From the NCBI RefSeq assembly GCF_965655755.1, contig NZ_CBFHHW010000008.1:14670-78669 (forward strand): DNA of 64,000 nt. The letters are read 5' to 3'. The notes under the pieces are model-generated. The model saw only the letters and a program-made list of their open reading frames with translations. It had not been told where the DNA came from and did not search any database. Position 1 is the stretch's first letter. Each line of letters starts with the position of its first letter. The translations under genes were made by a program, and so were the position numbers. This DNA comes from Methylophaga sp965655755. Its GTDB lineage: Bacteria; Pseudomonadota; Gammaproteobacteria; Nitrosococcales; Methylophagaceae. Positions 19,422 through 28,065 of the stretch are shown here, one piece after another.

Positions 19422-20091
19422 CACAATCACTATCATGCTGGTCGATGACCATGCCATTGTCCGTGAAGGCTACCGTTCGCTGTTGCAAAAACAGGATAAC
19501 CTTGAAGTTATTGCCGAAGCCTGTGATGGCAATGAAGCCTACAGTCAGTACAAACAGCATCAACCCGATATTGTGGTGATGGATATTTCCTTACCGGGAC
19601 AAAGTGGTTTGAAAGCGATTGAGCGGATTCGTCAATATGACAATAAAGCCCGAATTCTGGTTTTTAGTATGCATCAAAACCCCAGTTTTGCCCTACAGGC
19701 TACGCGTGCAGGCGCGCTTGGTTACATCACTAAAAGCAGTGATCCTGAAGAATTGATCAGAGCGATTGCTGAAGTCGCCAATAATAAACACACTTTGAGC
19801 GCTGACATTGCGCAGGCGCTGGCAATGGAAAAACTCGGTCAGGAGCAGGCAGCGCTGGATGAGCTCACAGTGAGGGAATTCGAAATTCTACGATTATTGG
19901 TCGATGCGAAATCGAGTCAGGCAATCGCAGAGTTGCTGAATATCAGCCCGAAAACCGTCTCAAACTCACACTACATCATTAAGAAAAAGCTGGGTGTCAG
20001 CAGTGATATTGAATTAACAAGACTCGCCATAAAAATGAACCTCGTCAACCTGCTGGAGCTGGTCGACGAGGCTCATGAAGACAAGGCTTAG
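19414..20091 (+). CDS. NarL/LuxR-family response regulator (possible MxaX/MoxX)
   Basis: The 225-residue protein has a receiver domain (acidic pocket VDDH; phospho-acceptor Asp in IVVMDISLPG near residue 55) and a C-terminal LuxR-type helix-turn-helix (LTVREFEILRLLVDAKSSQAIAELL). It overlaps its kinase gene by 8 bp, so the two form a cognate pair. Given the divergent mxa operon, methanol dehydrogenase accessory genes are its most likely target. It converges on ahpF with only 9 bp between stops. Confidence 0.88.
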   Translation: MNNTITIMLVDDHAIVREGYRSLLQKQDNLEVIAEACDGNEAYSQYKQHQPDIVVMDISLPGQSGLKAIERIRQYDNKARILVFSMHQNPSFALQATRAGALGYITKSSDPEELIRAIAEVANNKHTLSADIAQALAMEKLGQEQAALDELTVREFEILRLLVDAKSSQAIAELLNISPKTVSNSHYIIKKKLGVSSDIELTRLAIKMNLVNLLELVDEAHEDKA

Positions 20092-20100
20092 ATATAGACG

Positions 20101-21678
20101 TTATGCAGCTTCTGTTTCTTCATCATCAAAATCATGACGGATAATGTAATCAAAAGCGCCTAATGCAGCTCGGGCACCATCTCCCATAGCCATAATGATC
20201 TGCTTATATGGAATGGTGGTTACGTCTCCGGCAGCAAATACACCTGGCAGCGATGTCTGACCATGATTGTCAATTTCAATCTCACCAAATTTGCTCAAAT
20301 CAATGGTGCCTTCCAGCCAGTCAGTATTTGGTAACAAACCAATCTGAACAAATACCGCATTCAAGTCCAGAGTGTGTTCCTGCTCCGTAGCGCGATCAAT
20401 ATAGACCAACCCACTGACTTTGCCGTCAGAACCGGTAATTTCAGTTGTCTGAGCACCGGTTAAAATAGTGACGTTATCCAGTGAGAACAGCTTTTTCTGC
20501 AATACCGCATCCGCTTTCAGCTCACCATCAAACTCAATCAGCGTCACGTGGCCAACGATGCCAGCCAAGTCAATTGCTGCTTCCACGCCAGAGTTTCCGC
20601 CACCTATGACAGCAACTGGCTTACCTTTAAACAAGGGACCATCGCAGTGCGGGCAATACGCTACACCATGGCCTCGATATTCATCTTCACCGGGGACACC
20701 CAATTGTCTCCAACGGGCACCTGTTGCGAGAATAACGGTTTTACTGCTTAAGGTAGCACCACTTTCAAGTTCCACTTCGACCATTTTATCTTTTTTGGTC
20801 AACGCTTTAGCCCGCTGTAGATTCATCACATCAACGTCATACTCTTTGACATGCTCTTCCAATGCCGCAACCAGCTTTGGACCTTCCGTTTCTTTGACCG
20901 AGATAAAGTTCTCAATCGCCATGGTATCCATTACCTGACCACCAAAGCGTTCGGCAACAATACCAGTCCGAATCCCTTTACGTGATGCATAGATAGAGGC
21001 CGATGCACCGGCTGGACCGCCACCAATGATGAGTACATCAAAATCGTCTTTCTGACTAATTTTGGCAGCTTCACGCTCCACCGCACCTTTATCCAGCTTG
21101 GCAACAATTTCGGGCAAAGTCATTCTGCCTTGACCAAAGCTTTGATCATTCAGATAGACGGTAGGTACTGCCATGATTTGACGGCTATCGACTTCTTCCT
21201 GATACAGAGCACCGTCGATCATGGTATGACTAATATTTGGGTTATGCACAGCCATCACATTCAGAGCTTGCACCACTTCCGGACAGTTCTGGCATGACAG
21301 TGAAATATACGTTTCGAAGTGATATTCACCTTCAAGACCTTTGATCTGTTCGATCACTTCGTCATCTAGCTTGGTTGGATGTCCGCCCACATGCAGCAAT
21401 GCCAGAACCAGCGAGGTAAACTCATGGCCCATGGGAATACCAGCAAAACGAATTTTTTCGTCGCCTTGTGGCTGCCTGATTTGGAAAGACGGTTTACGCG
21501 AATTACTGTCTGCATCTTCAATGAATTTGATATGAGACGACATGTCAGCAATTTCCTGCAATAAGTCGCGCATTTCCTTAGCTTTGGCACTGTCATCCAA
21601 CGCTGCAATCAGTTCGATTGGACGTTTGACATTATCCAAGTAGCTTTTTAATTGAGCGGCGATGTTTGCATCCAACAT
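20101..21678 (-). CDS. ahpF: alkyl hydroperoxide reductase subunit F
   Basis: AhpF passes electrons from NAD(P)H through FAD and two disulfide centres to AhpC. The 525 residues show an N-terminal double thioredoxin fold with the CQNC pair (about residue 128), the FAD-binding GGGPAG, and the CPHC active disulfide in the thioredoxin-reductase-like half. The length matches E. coli AhpF. It lies 73 bp after ahpC, and the gap contains a perfect 24-bp palindrome. Confidence 0.96.
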   Translation of the reverse strand: MLDANIAAQLKSYLDNVKRPIELIAALDDSAKAKEMRDLLQEIADMSSHIKFIEDADSNSRKPSFQIRQPQGDEKIRFAGIPMGHEFTSLVLALLHVGGHPTKLDDEVIEQIKGLEGEYHFETYISLSCQNCPEVVQALNVMAVHNPNISHTMIDGALYQEEVDSRQIMAVPTVYLNDQSFGQGRMTLPEIVAKLDKGAVEREAAKISQKDDFDVLIIGGGPAGASASIYASRKGIRTGIVAERFGGQVMDTMAIENFISVKETEGPKLVAALEEHVKEYDVDVMNLQRAKALTKKDKMVEVELESGATLSSKTVILATGARWRQLGVPGEDEYRGHGVAYCPHCDGPLFKGKPVAVIGGGNSGVEAAIDLAGIVGHVTLIEFDGELKADAVLQKKLFSLDNVTILTGAQTTEITGSDGKVSGLVYIDRATEQEHTLDLNAVFVQIGLLPNTDWLEGTIDLSKFGEIEIDNHGQTSLPGVFAAGDVTTIPYKQIIMAMGDGARAALGAFDYIIRHDFDDEETEAA

Positions 21679-21714
21679 AATATTTACCTGTTATCTATTA
21701 ACAATGGCTGATGC

Positions 21715-21738
21715 TGTCCGGGCAGTACTGCCCGGACA
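21715..21738 (-). other. 24-bp perfect palindrome between ahpC and ahpF
   Basis: The 24 bases form a perfect palindrome centred between 21726 and 21727, starting TGTCCGGGCAG. In RNA this gives a 10-bp GC-rich stem with a four-base loop. On the minus strand no T-run follows, so it is not a full terminator. It could protect the 3' end of ahpC message or partly halt transcription, giving more AhpC than AhpF; this is inference. Confidence 0.6.
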
Positions 21739-21751
21739 AACATAGGACAAT

Positions 21752-22318
21752 TTAGATTTTGCCAACCAAATCCAGTGATGGAGAAAGTGTTTCTTCACCT
21801 GGCTGCCATGAGGCAGGGCAAACTTCACCGTCGTGTGAAGCAACATATTGAGCTGCCTGAACTTTACGCAGCAAGTCTTTTGCACTACGGCCAATGCCCA
21901 GATCGTTGATTTCTGCTGCTTTGATCTGACCTTCAGGATCGATGATGAAAGTTCCACGCAGAGCCACACCATCTTCTTCAATCATTACTTCAAAGTTACG
22001 GCTGATGCGACCAGTTGGATCACCAATCATAGGGAATTTGATTTTCTGGATGGTTTCAGAAGCATCGTGCCATGCTTTATGTACGAAGTGAGTGTCAGTT
22101 GAAACTGAATAGACTTCAACACCCATTTCTTTGAGTTGGTCATAGTGGTCAGCAACATCACCCAGCTCAGTCGGGCAAACAAACGTGAAATCTGCTGGGT
22201 AAAATACGAATACAGCCCATTTACCTTTCAGATCATCGCTTGAAACATCAACGAATTCGCCGTTGTGGTATGCGGTTGCTTTAAAAGGTTTAACCTCTGT
22301 ATTAATCAGTGTAGACAT
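21752..22318 (-). CDS. ahpC: alkyl hydroperoxide reductase subunit C (peroxiredoxin)
   Basis: AhpC reduces hydrogen peroxide and organic hydroperoxides. The 188-residue protein has the peroxidatic Cys in FVCPTE (about residue 47) and the resolving Cys in GEVCPASW near the C terminus, as in typical 2-Cys enzymes. I chose the ATG at 22318 (MSTLINTEV) because it has a strong AAAGGAG upstream; a start at 22366 would add 16 unconserved residues. It forms an operon with ahpF. Confidence 0.96.
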   Translation of the reverse strand: MSTLINTEVKPFKATAYHNGEFVDVSSDDLKGKWAVFVFYPADFTFVCPTELGDVADHYDQLKEMGVEVYSVSTDTHFVHKAWHDASETIQKIKFPMIGDPTGRISRNFEVMIEEDGVALRGTFIIDPEGQIKAAEINDLGIGRSAKDLLRKVQAAQYVASHDGEVCPASWQPGEETLSPSLDLVGKI

Positions 22319-22446
22319 TATTAGCTCCTTTAATTGGGGACAAGTGTCGTTATTGACAGGAGCCATTGTAGTCGAGGGTTATAGATAGGTACAACGACTT
22401 AATTCTATTATTATGATTGGTAAAAGCGATTAAAAACACTGCCTCA

Positions 22447-22484
22447 TAAAAAAAGCCCCTGAAGCGAAGCTCCAAAGGCTTTTT
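22447..22484 (-). terminator. rho-independent terminator after pqqA
   Basis: On the minus strand AAAAAGCC pairs with GGCTTTTT around a GC-rich hairpin, and the run of seven T follows at once. It lies 17 bp beyond the pqqA stop, so the pqqA transcript appears to end here, separate from ahpCF. Confidence 0.8.
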
Positions 22485-22500
22485 CTGAAGTTATGTAATC

Positions 22501-22572
22501 TTAACGATTGCAGATATACATGGTTACTTCAAAGCCGAAACGCATATCTGAATATTCTGGTTTAGTCCACAT
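22501..22572 (-). CDS. pqqA: PQQ precursor peptide PqqA
   Basis: This 23-residue peptide opens MWTKPEY and contains EVTMY, giving the Glu15-x3-Tyr19 pair that is crosslinked by PqqE and becomes the backbone of pyrroloquinoline quinone. GAGG lies about 12 bases before the ATG. It has its own leader, with a hairpin at 22603-22622, and its own terminator, so it is a one-gene unit. pqqBCDE are not in the window. PQQ is the cofactor of methanol dehydrogenase, which fits the mxa genes nearby. Detached pqqA copies are known in other methylotrophs. Confidence 0.93.
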   Translation of the reverse strand: MWTKPEYSDMRFGFEVTMYICNR

Positions 22573-22602
22573 GATAAAAATCCTCGTAATTTTGTTTTAC
22601 AC

Positions 22603-22622
22603 CACCGGAACAATTTCTGGTG
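22603..22622 (-). promoter_or_regulatory. hairpin in the pqqA leader
   Basis: CACCGGAA and TTCTGGTG pair with one G-U wobble around a CAAT loop. It sits about 20 bases ahead of the pqqA ribosome site, so it may stabilise the short message or influence translation. No T-run follows on the minus strand. Confidence 0.45.
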
Positions 22623-22695
22623 ATGTAACGCTACTCTAATCAAAACAAGCAAACAAAAGAATCAGTCGTTTCCGCTAATACACTCAGGATTTTTC

Positions 22696-24006
22696 TTAGT
22701 TAACGGCTCCGCTTCTACAGGCTATTTCATCCAGCATACGACCAATAGCATCGGTGAGCGTTGTTAAATCGGATTGTTCAATAACATACGGGGGCATGAT
22801 GTAAATCATGGTTCTGAAGGGTCGTATCCAGACCCCCTGATCAACAATAAATGACGGCAACCAGTCCATACAGTTGTCAAGAGGCTGATTGAGATCGACA
22901 ACCCCAATCGCACCTTTAACCCTGACTTCTTTCACAATGTTATGCGTTTCATAAGGTCGGAGTTCCGTCTCTAACTGCTGAGCAATTCTGGCGACATTCC
23001 CTTGCCAGTCGGATTCCATAAGCAGTTCAATACTCTCCACAGCAACTCGACAAGCCAATGGATTGGCCATAAAGGTCGGACCATGCATCAAAACACCGCT
23101 ACCATCTGAGGCAATGCCATCTGCCACCTTTTGATTACAGATTGTCGCTGCCAATGTCATGTACCCCCCGGTTAAGGCCTTCCCCAAACACAAGATATCG
23201 GGCACGATGCCAGCCTGTTCATAGGCAAACAAGCTGCCTGTTCGACCGAAGCCAGTAGCAATTTCATCAAAGATCAACAATACACCAAACTCATCACACA
23301 AGGCCCTTACCTGACGTAAGTATTCTGGGCAATAAACTCGCATGCCTCCGGCCCCCTGAACTAAAGGTTCAAGAATGACAGCAGCAAGTTCATGATGGTG
23401 CTCAGAGATCAAGGTTTTAAATTCAGCAATATCTGAATCCTGCCAATCCTCATCATGCTGACATTCAGGCGCTGGCGCAAACAGATGTTTGGATAATACA
23501 TTTTCAAACATCGAATGCATACCGTTAACCGGGTCACATGCCGACATCGCCCCAAAAGTATCGCCATGGTATCCATTTTTGATGGTCAACAAACGTTGTT
23601 TTTGTTTTTTCCCCTGAGCAAACCAGTGTTGAATGGCCATTTTGATTGCCACTTCCACTGATATCGACCCCGAGTCAGCCAGAAACACATATTGCAGACT
23701 TTCATCAGTAATTTCGATGAGCTTTCTCGCCAGATTGACGGCCGGTTCATGAGTTAAGCCGCCGAACATGACATGCGACATTTTTTCCAGCTGCTCCTGA
23801 GCCGCCTGATTGAGACGTGGATGATTGTATCCGTGAATGGCTGACCACCAGGATGACATTCCATCGATAATCTCACGACCATCTGCCAGGGTCAGTCTGA
23901 CCCCTTTGGCTGAGGCCACCTCATGTAGCACAGGCGGATGAGCAACACTGGTATAGGGATGCCAGATATGCGCGGCATCAAATTCTAAATTGGCAGATTT
24001 TTTCAT
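22696..24006 (-). CDS. bioA: adenosylmethionine-8-amino-7-oxononanoate aminotransferase
   Basis: BioA uses S-adenosylmethionine as amino donor to make 7,8-diaminopelargonate in biotin synthesis. The 436-residue PLP enzyme has FDAAHIWHPYTS near the start, SWWSAIHGYNHP, the aspartate in LIFDEIATGFGRTG and the PLP lysine in CLGKALTGG. I chose the ATG at 24006 (MKKSANLEFD), which aligns with the start of E. coli BioA; a start at 24033 adds nine residues. It stands alone, without bioBFCD. Confidence 0.94.
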   Translation of the reverse strand: MKKSANLEFDAAHIWHPYTSVAHPPVLHEVASAKGVRLTLADGREIIDGMSSWWSAIHGYNHPRLNQAAQEQLEKMSHVMFGGLTHEPAVNLARKLIEITDESLQYVFLADSGSISVEVAIKMAIQHWFAQGKKQKQRLLTIKNGYHGDTFGAMSACDPVNGMHSMFENVLSKHLFAPAPECQHDEDWQDSDIAEFKTLISEHHHELAAVILEPLVQGAGGMRVYCPEYLRQVRALCDEFGVLLIFDEIATGFGRTGSLFAYEQAGIVPDILCLGKALTGGYMTLAATICNQKVADGIASDGSGVLMHGPTFMANPLACRVAVESIELLMESDWQGNVARIAQQLETELRPYETHNIVKEVRVKGAIGVVDLNQPLDNCMDWLPSFIVDQGVWIRPFRTMIYIMPPYVIEQSDLTTLTDAIGRMLDEIACRSGAVN

Positions 24007-24117
24007 GCGCAGATCATAGCAGTAGTCAGGCATTTACCCAATGAATGTGAGAAGTTGGCAACAAAACGAAGCCTGCTATAAGCTACACTCAAGAGAGCAA
24101 TTATAAGGTGTCCCTCC

Positions 24118-25545
24118 ATGGGCCAAGAAATTGCAGGTGCGGATTTTGTTACAAAAGACTTCGACACGTTTCGTTTGCGTTTGCAGGATGAGACGCAGCG
24201 TCTTGAGCAGATTTTTGCTCGCATACAGCATCAGAATGACACTCGTTATGCCGGGTTGGAGCTGGAAGCCTGGCTAATTGATCCAACGATGCGCCCTGCA
24301 CCTATTAACGATGCTTTTCTTAAGATGCTGCAGGACCCGATGGTTGATGCAGAACTGGCCAAATTCAATATCGAATTTAATACTGAGCCGTTGCCACTCA
24401 CAGGCAATTGTTTCAGTCGTTTGCATACACAATTACAGAATGCCTGGTCCAATGCCAGCCAGCAAGCCCAGAAACTGAACAGTGAGTTACTGATGACGGG
24501 GATATTACCGACCCTGAAACAAGATGATCTCAACCCGTTCAATATGTCAGACTTGAATCGTTACCGTGCACTGAATGAGCAAATTCTGGCTTCACGCGGG
24601 CAGCCGGTGAAGCTGGATATCAGTGGTGAAGAGCATCTTAAACTGACTCATCATGACGTGATGCTGGAATCAGCCGCGACCTCATTACAATTACACACTC
24701 AAATACCATTGAATATAGCGCATCATTTCTATAATGCATCCATAATGGCATCGGCGGCAGTTGTCGCCGTTTCAGCTAATTCACCCTTTCTGTTCGGCCA
24801 TAGTTTATGGCAGGAAACACGTATTCCTTTATTTGAGCAAGCAATCGAATCAGGTGGCTTTGATGGTGCGGCACACGGCCCTGTTAAGCGCGTGAGTTTT
24901 GGTAGCGATTATGCCCGCCATTCCATATTTGAATGCTTTGAAGAAAACCTGGCCCACTTCCCGGTATTACTACCTGTCGATCTGGGCCCAGCTTCAGATA
25001 ATCTGGACTATCTACGTCTTCATAACGGTACGATCTGGCGCTGGAATAGGCCTATTGTTGGCTTTAATGGTGGCAGACCGCATGTGCGAATTGAACACCG
25101 CACACCCGCTGCAGGTCCTACTATCAAAGATATGCTCGCAAATGCGGTATTTTATTTTGGTCTCAGCCATGCCTTATGTGATCGCTTAATTGCCAGAGGC
25201 GTTGAAGTTGCTTTCAGCGATGCCCGTGACAATTTCTATAAAGCTGCACGTTATGGTCTGGATACAAACATTGTTGATTTCGATGGTCAGCATCAACGAC
25301 TTCAGAAGCATATTCTGGATGAATTGTTACCACTCGCGGCGCAAGGTCTCGATAAACTCAATATTCTGGCATCTGAAAAAGATCATTATCTCGCCATCAT
25401 TGAAAAACGGGTAGAAAAGCGTCAGACCGGAAGTGACTGGCAACAAGCCTATATCGCTAAGCATGGTAAGGATTTCCAAAAACTGACAAAACAATATTTA
25501 TTTCATCAACAGCAAGGTGAGGTGGTAAGCGAATGGCCGATATAA
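24118..25545 (+). CDS. GCS2-type glutamate-cysteine ligase family protein
   Basis: The 475-residue protein belongs to the GCS2 carboxylate-amine ligase group: GLELEAWL near residue 46 and the conserved EFNTEP are seen, followed by the C-terminal HVRIEHRTPAAGPT. Enzymes of this fold form a gamma-glutamyl amide with ATP; many are glutamate-cysteine ligases, others have unknown amines. The real substrate cannot be told from sequence. It overlaps the next gene by 13 bp, pointing to a shared pathway with a deacylase. Confidence 0.8.
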   Translation: MGQEIAGADFVTKDFDTFRLRLQDETQRLEQIFARIQHQNDTRYAGLELEAWLIDPTMRPAPINDAFLKMLQDPMVDAELAKFNIEFNTEPLPLTGNCFSRLHTQLQNAWSNASQQAQKLNSELLMTGILPTLKQDDLNPFNMSDLNRYRALNEQILASRGQPVKLDISGEEHLKLTHHDVMLESAATSLQLHTQIPLNIAHHFYNASIMASAAVVAVSANSPFLFGHSLWQETRIPLFEQAIESGGFDGAAHGPVKRVSFGSDYARHSIFECFEENLAHFPVLLPVDLGPASDNLDYLRLHNGTIWRWNRPIVGFNGGRPHVRIEHRTPAAGPTIKDMLANAVFYFGLSHALCDRLIARGVEVAFSDARDNFYKAARYGLDTNIVDFDGQHQRLQKHILDELLPLAAQGLDKLNILASEKDHYLAIIEKRVEKRQTGSDWQQAYIAKHGKDFQKLTKQYLFHQQQGEVVSEWPI

Positions 25546-26558
25546 CCACTAATTTATTGCAACAACTGGATAGCCTGCCCGACGCATTGCTTGATGTATC
25601 GCCACAGGATTTATATCAGATATTGCCAACGCCGACCCTGCTCCATCTCAAAGGCAAGCAAAACAACACGCTGTTCATTTCGGTCATGCTGCACGGGAAT
25701 GAAACTACCGGACTCCTTGCCGTTCAGTCATTATTGAAGAAATATCAATCAAAAATGTTACCGCGCAACGTTTCCATCTTCTTCGGTAATGTACAGGCCG
25801 CCAGAGAGGGACAGCGGCGACTTGATGGTCAGGCGGATTTCAACCGTATCTGGCCGGGTACCGAATACGCAGCCAATGATGAGACCAGAATGGCACAGCA
25901 AATTGTGGATGTGATGGCGGATCATGATTTATTCGCGAGCGTTGATATTCACAATAATACCGGTCTGAATCCTCACTATGGTTGTATTAACCGATTGGAT
26001 CCAGCCTACCAGCAACTGGCAACCCTGTTTGCTCGCTTTGTTGTTTATTTCACCAGCCCAAAAGGGGTTCAATCAGCCGCTTTTGCTGAAATTTGTCCGG
26101 CTGTGACTCTGGAATGTGGCCGTCCTGACCAGACATATGGCGTCAAACATGCGTTTGATTTCATTGACAGCTGCCTGAATCTCGCCGAACTACCGAAAAC
26201 GCCGGTTCATCCGCAGGATATCGATTTGTTTCATACCGTGGCGCAGGTAAAAGTGAAACAGGACATTAGATTTAGTTTTGATGATATTGCTGTGCCGTTG
26301 TTACTGGATCGGGATCTGGAAAAAATGAATTTCTTTGAAGTACCGGCAGGCACAGCGATTGGGAGGGTGGATAATATAACGCAATTGCCTGTGGAGGCCC
26401 GTGATGAATACGGTGAAGATGTGAGTGAGCGTTTCTTTGAACTACATAATCAGGAACTGTTATTTAAACGGCCGACTATGCCATCAATGATGACCTTGAA
26501 CGAAAGAGTGATTAAGCAGGATTGTTTATGCTATTTAATGGAGCGCTTGCAGGGCTAA
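25533..26558 (+). CDS. succinylglutamate desuccinylase/aspartoacylase (M14) family protein
   Basis: This 341-residue protein has the zinc-binding pattern of the M14 carboxypeptidase-like deacylases: HGNETTG (His and Glu ligands, about residue 54) and SVDIHNNTG (third His, about residue 140). Members cleave N-acyl or amide bonds in small amino acid derivatives. The start lies inside the GCS2 ligase gene, so translation is coupled. The ligase may make, and this enzyme break, one amide; the metabolite is unknown. Confidence 0.82.
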   Translation: MADITTNLLQQLDSLPDALLDVSPQDLYQILPTPTLLHLKGKQNNTLFISVMLHGNETTGLLAVQSLLKKYQSKMLPRNVSIFFGNVQAAREGQRRLDGQADFNRIWPGTEYAANDETRMAQQIVDVMADHDLFASVDIHNNTGLNPHYGCINRLDPAYQQLATLFARFVVYFTSPKGVQSAAFAEICPAVTLECGRPDQTYGVKHAFDFIDSCLNLAELPKTPVHPQDIDLFHTVAQVKVKQDIRFSFDDIAVPLLLDRDLEKMNFFEVPAGTAIGRVDNITQLPVEARDEYGEDVSERFFELHNQELLFKRPTMPSMMTLNERVIKQDCLCYLMERLQG

Positions 26559-26573
26559 AACAACCCTGCAAGC
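26545..26573. terminator. bidirectional hairpin between convergent genes
   Basis: A perfect 10-bp stem (GCTTGCAGGG and CCCTGCAAGC) with a nine-base loop spans the end of the M14 gene and stops 7 bp before the iscA stop. T-richness on either side is modest, so termination strength is uncertain. Confidence 0.6.
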
Positions 26574-26580
26574 TTCAATC

Positions 26581-26907
26581 TTATTTGGTAACGCTAAAGC
26601 TCTCGCCACAACCACATTCAGATGTAACATTAGGGTTTCTGAACTTAAAGCTCTGATTTAAGCCTTCTTTAACAAAGTCCAGCTCCATACCTTCAAGCAT
26701 GGGCATAGCTTCCTCGTTAACAACAACTTTGACATCGCCTCGTTCGAGTATCACATCGCCGTTACCCAATTCATCAGCATAATCCAACGCATAGCTGTAA
26801 CCGGAACAGCCACTTTTGACTACACCGATACGTAAACCGATACCTGATTCACGTTTGGTCATCATATCGCGAACGCGATTGATAGCAGATTCAGTTAAAG
26901 TAATCAT
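26581..26907 (-). CDS. iscA: A-type iron-sulfur carrier protein
   Basis: The 108-residue HesB/IscA-fold protein has the three conserved cysteines: one in KSGCSGYSY (about residue 34) and two in ECGCGESF near the C terminus. Such proteins carry [4Fe-4S] clusters to apo-enzymes. It starts 3 bp after the cysteine desulfurase gene, at the end of the iscR operon. No iscU scaffold gene lies between them, which is unusual. Confidence 0.9.
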   Translation of the reverse strand: MITLTESAINRVRDMMTKRESGIGLRIGVVKSGCSGYSYALDYADELGNGDVILERGDVKVVVNEEAMPMLEGMELDFVKEGLNQSFKFRNPNVTSECGCGESFSVTK

Positions 26908-26910
26908 GTT

Positions 26911-28053
26911 TCACCTGTTCATTAAATGGTTAAAGCGTTCGGCTTCTTTTGCCAACGCCGTTGTCAGTTGTTCTACCTGTTCGACAGTATTTTGCATGGA
27001 AAAGCTCACGCGAACTGCACCTAAAGCAGTTAAATCATCAACTTGCATCGCTTTCAGGACATGGCTCGGTGTTTGTCTGCCGGTACCACATGCGGAACCA
27101 CTTGATACAGCAAAGCCTTGTTTGTCCAGTGCCATTAACATGGTGTCAGAATCAAACCCCTGCAGGGCAAAAAATACTGTATTGGGCAACCGCTCACTCT
27201 GCTCAGCAAATATCGTCACACCCACAATCTCATGTAAGCGCTTTTCCAGTAAGTCACGCAACATTTGACAGTGCGTCTGATAGGCACTGAGATTGGCTGA
27301 CACATAATCTGCCGCCATACCGAAACCAACAATAGCGGCCACATTCTCGGTACCACTGCGTTTATCTTCTTCCTGACCACCGCCGAGAATATAACCGGGC
27401 CAGTTAAGCTCCGGAGATACAATCAACGCGCCAATGCCTTTGGGACCACCAAACTTATGCGCTGACAAGGTCATCATATCGACACCTGAAGCCTTGAAAT
27501 CAAGAGAGAGTTTGCCTGCTGCCTGCACAGCATCACAGACCATAGGCACGCCCTTGTCTTTGCATACTGCCGAAAGTCCGGGAATATCCTGAATCACGCC
27601 GGTTTCATTGTTCGCCCACATCACCGAAACCAATCGGGTTGTGTCGTCAATCATAGCTTCTAAAGTGTCAGCATCAATCACTCCGGCTGAATTCACAGGA
27701 ATCAGCTCGACATCAAAACCATGCCGCTGAAGCCGCTGTGCCGGTTCCAACATAGCTGGATGTTCGGTGGCACCAACCAAGATTTTTCCGTCTTGGTAGA
27801 GTTCTGCGACTCCAGCCAAAGCCTGATTATTCGCTTCCGTACCACCGCTTGTAAAAATAACCTGCGACGGATCAGCATTAACCAGATTAGCTACTTGTTG
27901 CCGTGCTTTATCCAGAGCGGAATGGGCATAACGGCCAAAACGATGACTGCTGGAAGGATTGCCCTGCTGTTGCTGCAGGTAAGGGAGCATTGCGTCCAGC
28001 ACACCTTCTGCGAGGCCTGCCCCGGCATTATTGTCGAGATAGGTAAAAGCCAA
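26911..28053 (-). CDS. cysteine desulfurase (NifS/IscS family)
   Basis: The 380-residue PLP enzyme takes sulfur from cysteine for iron-sulfur clusters. The N terminus MAFTYLDNNAGAGL, the PLP lysine in MTLSAHKFGGPKGIGAL and the active-site cysteine loop SSGSACGTGRQ identify a group I desulfurase. It is shorter than E. coli IscS (404) and closer to NifS-like forms. It follows iscR after 12 bp and precedes iscA. Confidence 0.92.
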   Translation of the reverse strand: MAFTYLDNNAGAGLAEGVLDAMLPYLQQQQGNPSSSHRFGRYAHSALDKARQQVANLVNADPSQVIFTSGGTEANNQALAGVAELYQDGKILVGATEHPAMLEPAQRLQRHGFDVELIPVNSAGVIDADTLEAMIDDTTRLVSVMWANNETGVIQDIPGLSAVCKDKGVPMVCDAVQAAGKLSLDFKASGVDMMTLSAHKFGGPKGIGALIVSPELNWPGYILGGGQEEDKRSGTENVAAIVGFGMAADYVSANLSAYQTHCQMLRDLLEKRLHEIVGVTIFAEQSERLPNTVFFALQGFDSDTMLMALDKQGFAVSSGSACGTGRQTPSHVLKAMQVDDLTALGAVRVSFSMQNTVEQVEQLTTALAKEAERFNHLMNR

Positions 28054-28065
28054 TGGGAAACCTGC

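Noticed and set aside
22321..22446. OxyR-type site upstream of ahpC
   Set aside because: ATAG and CTAT elements occur, but not at the required seven-base spacing; the match is too weak.
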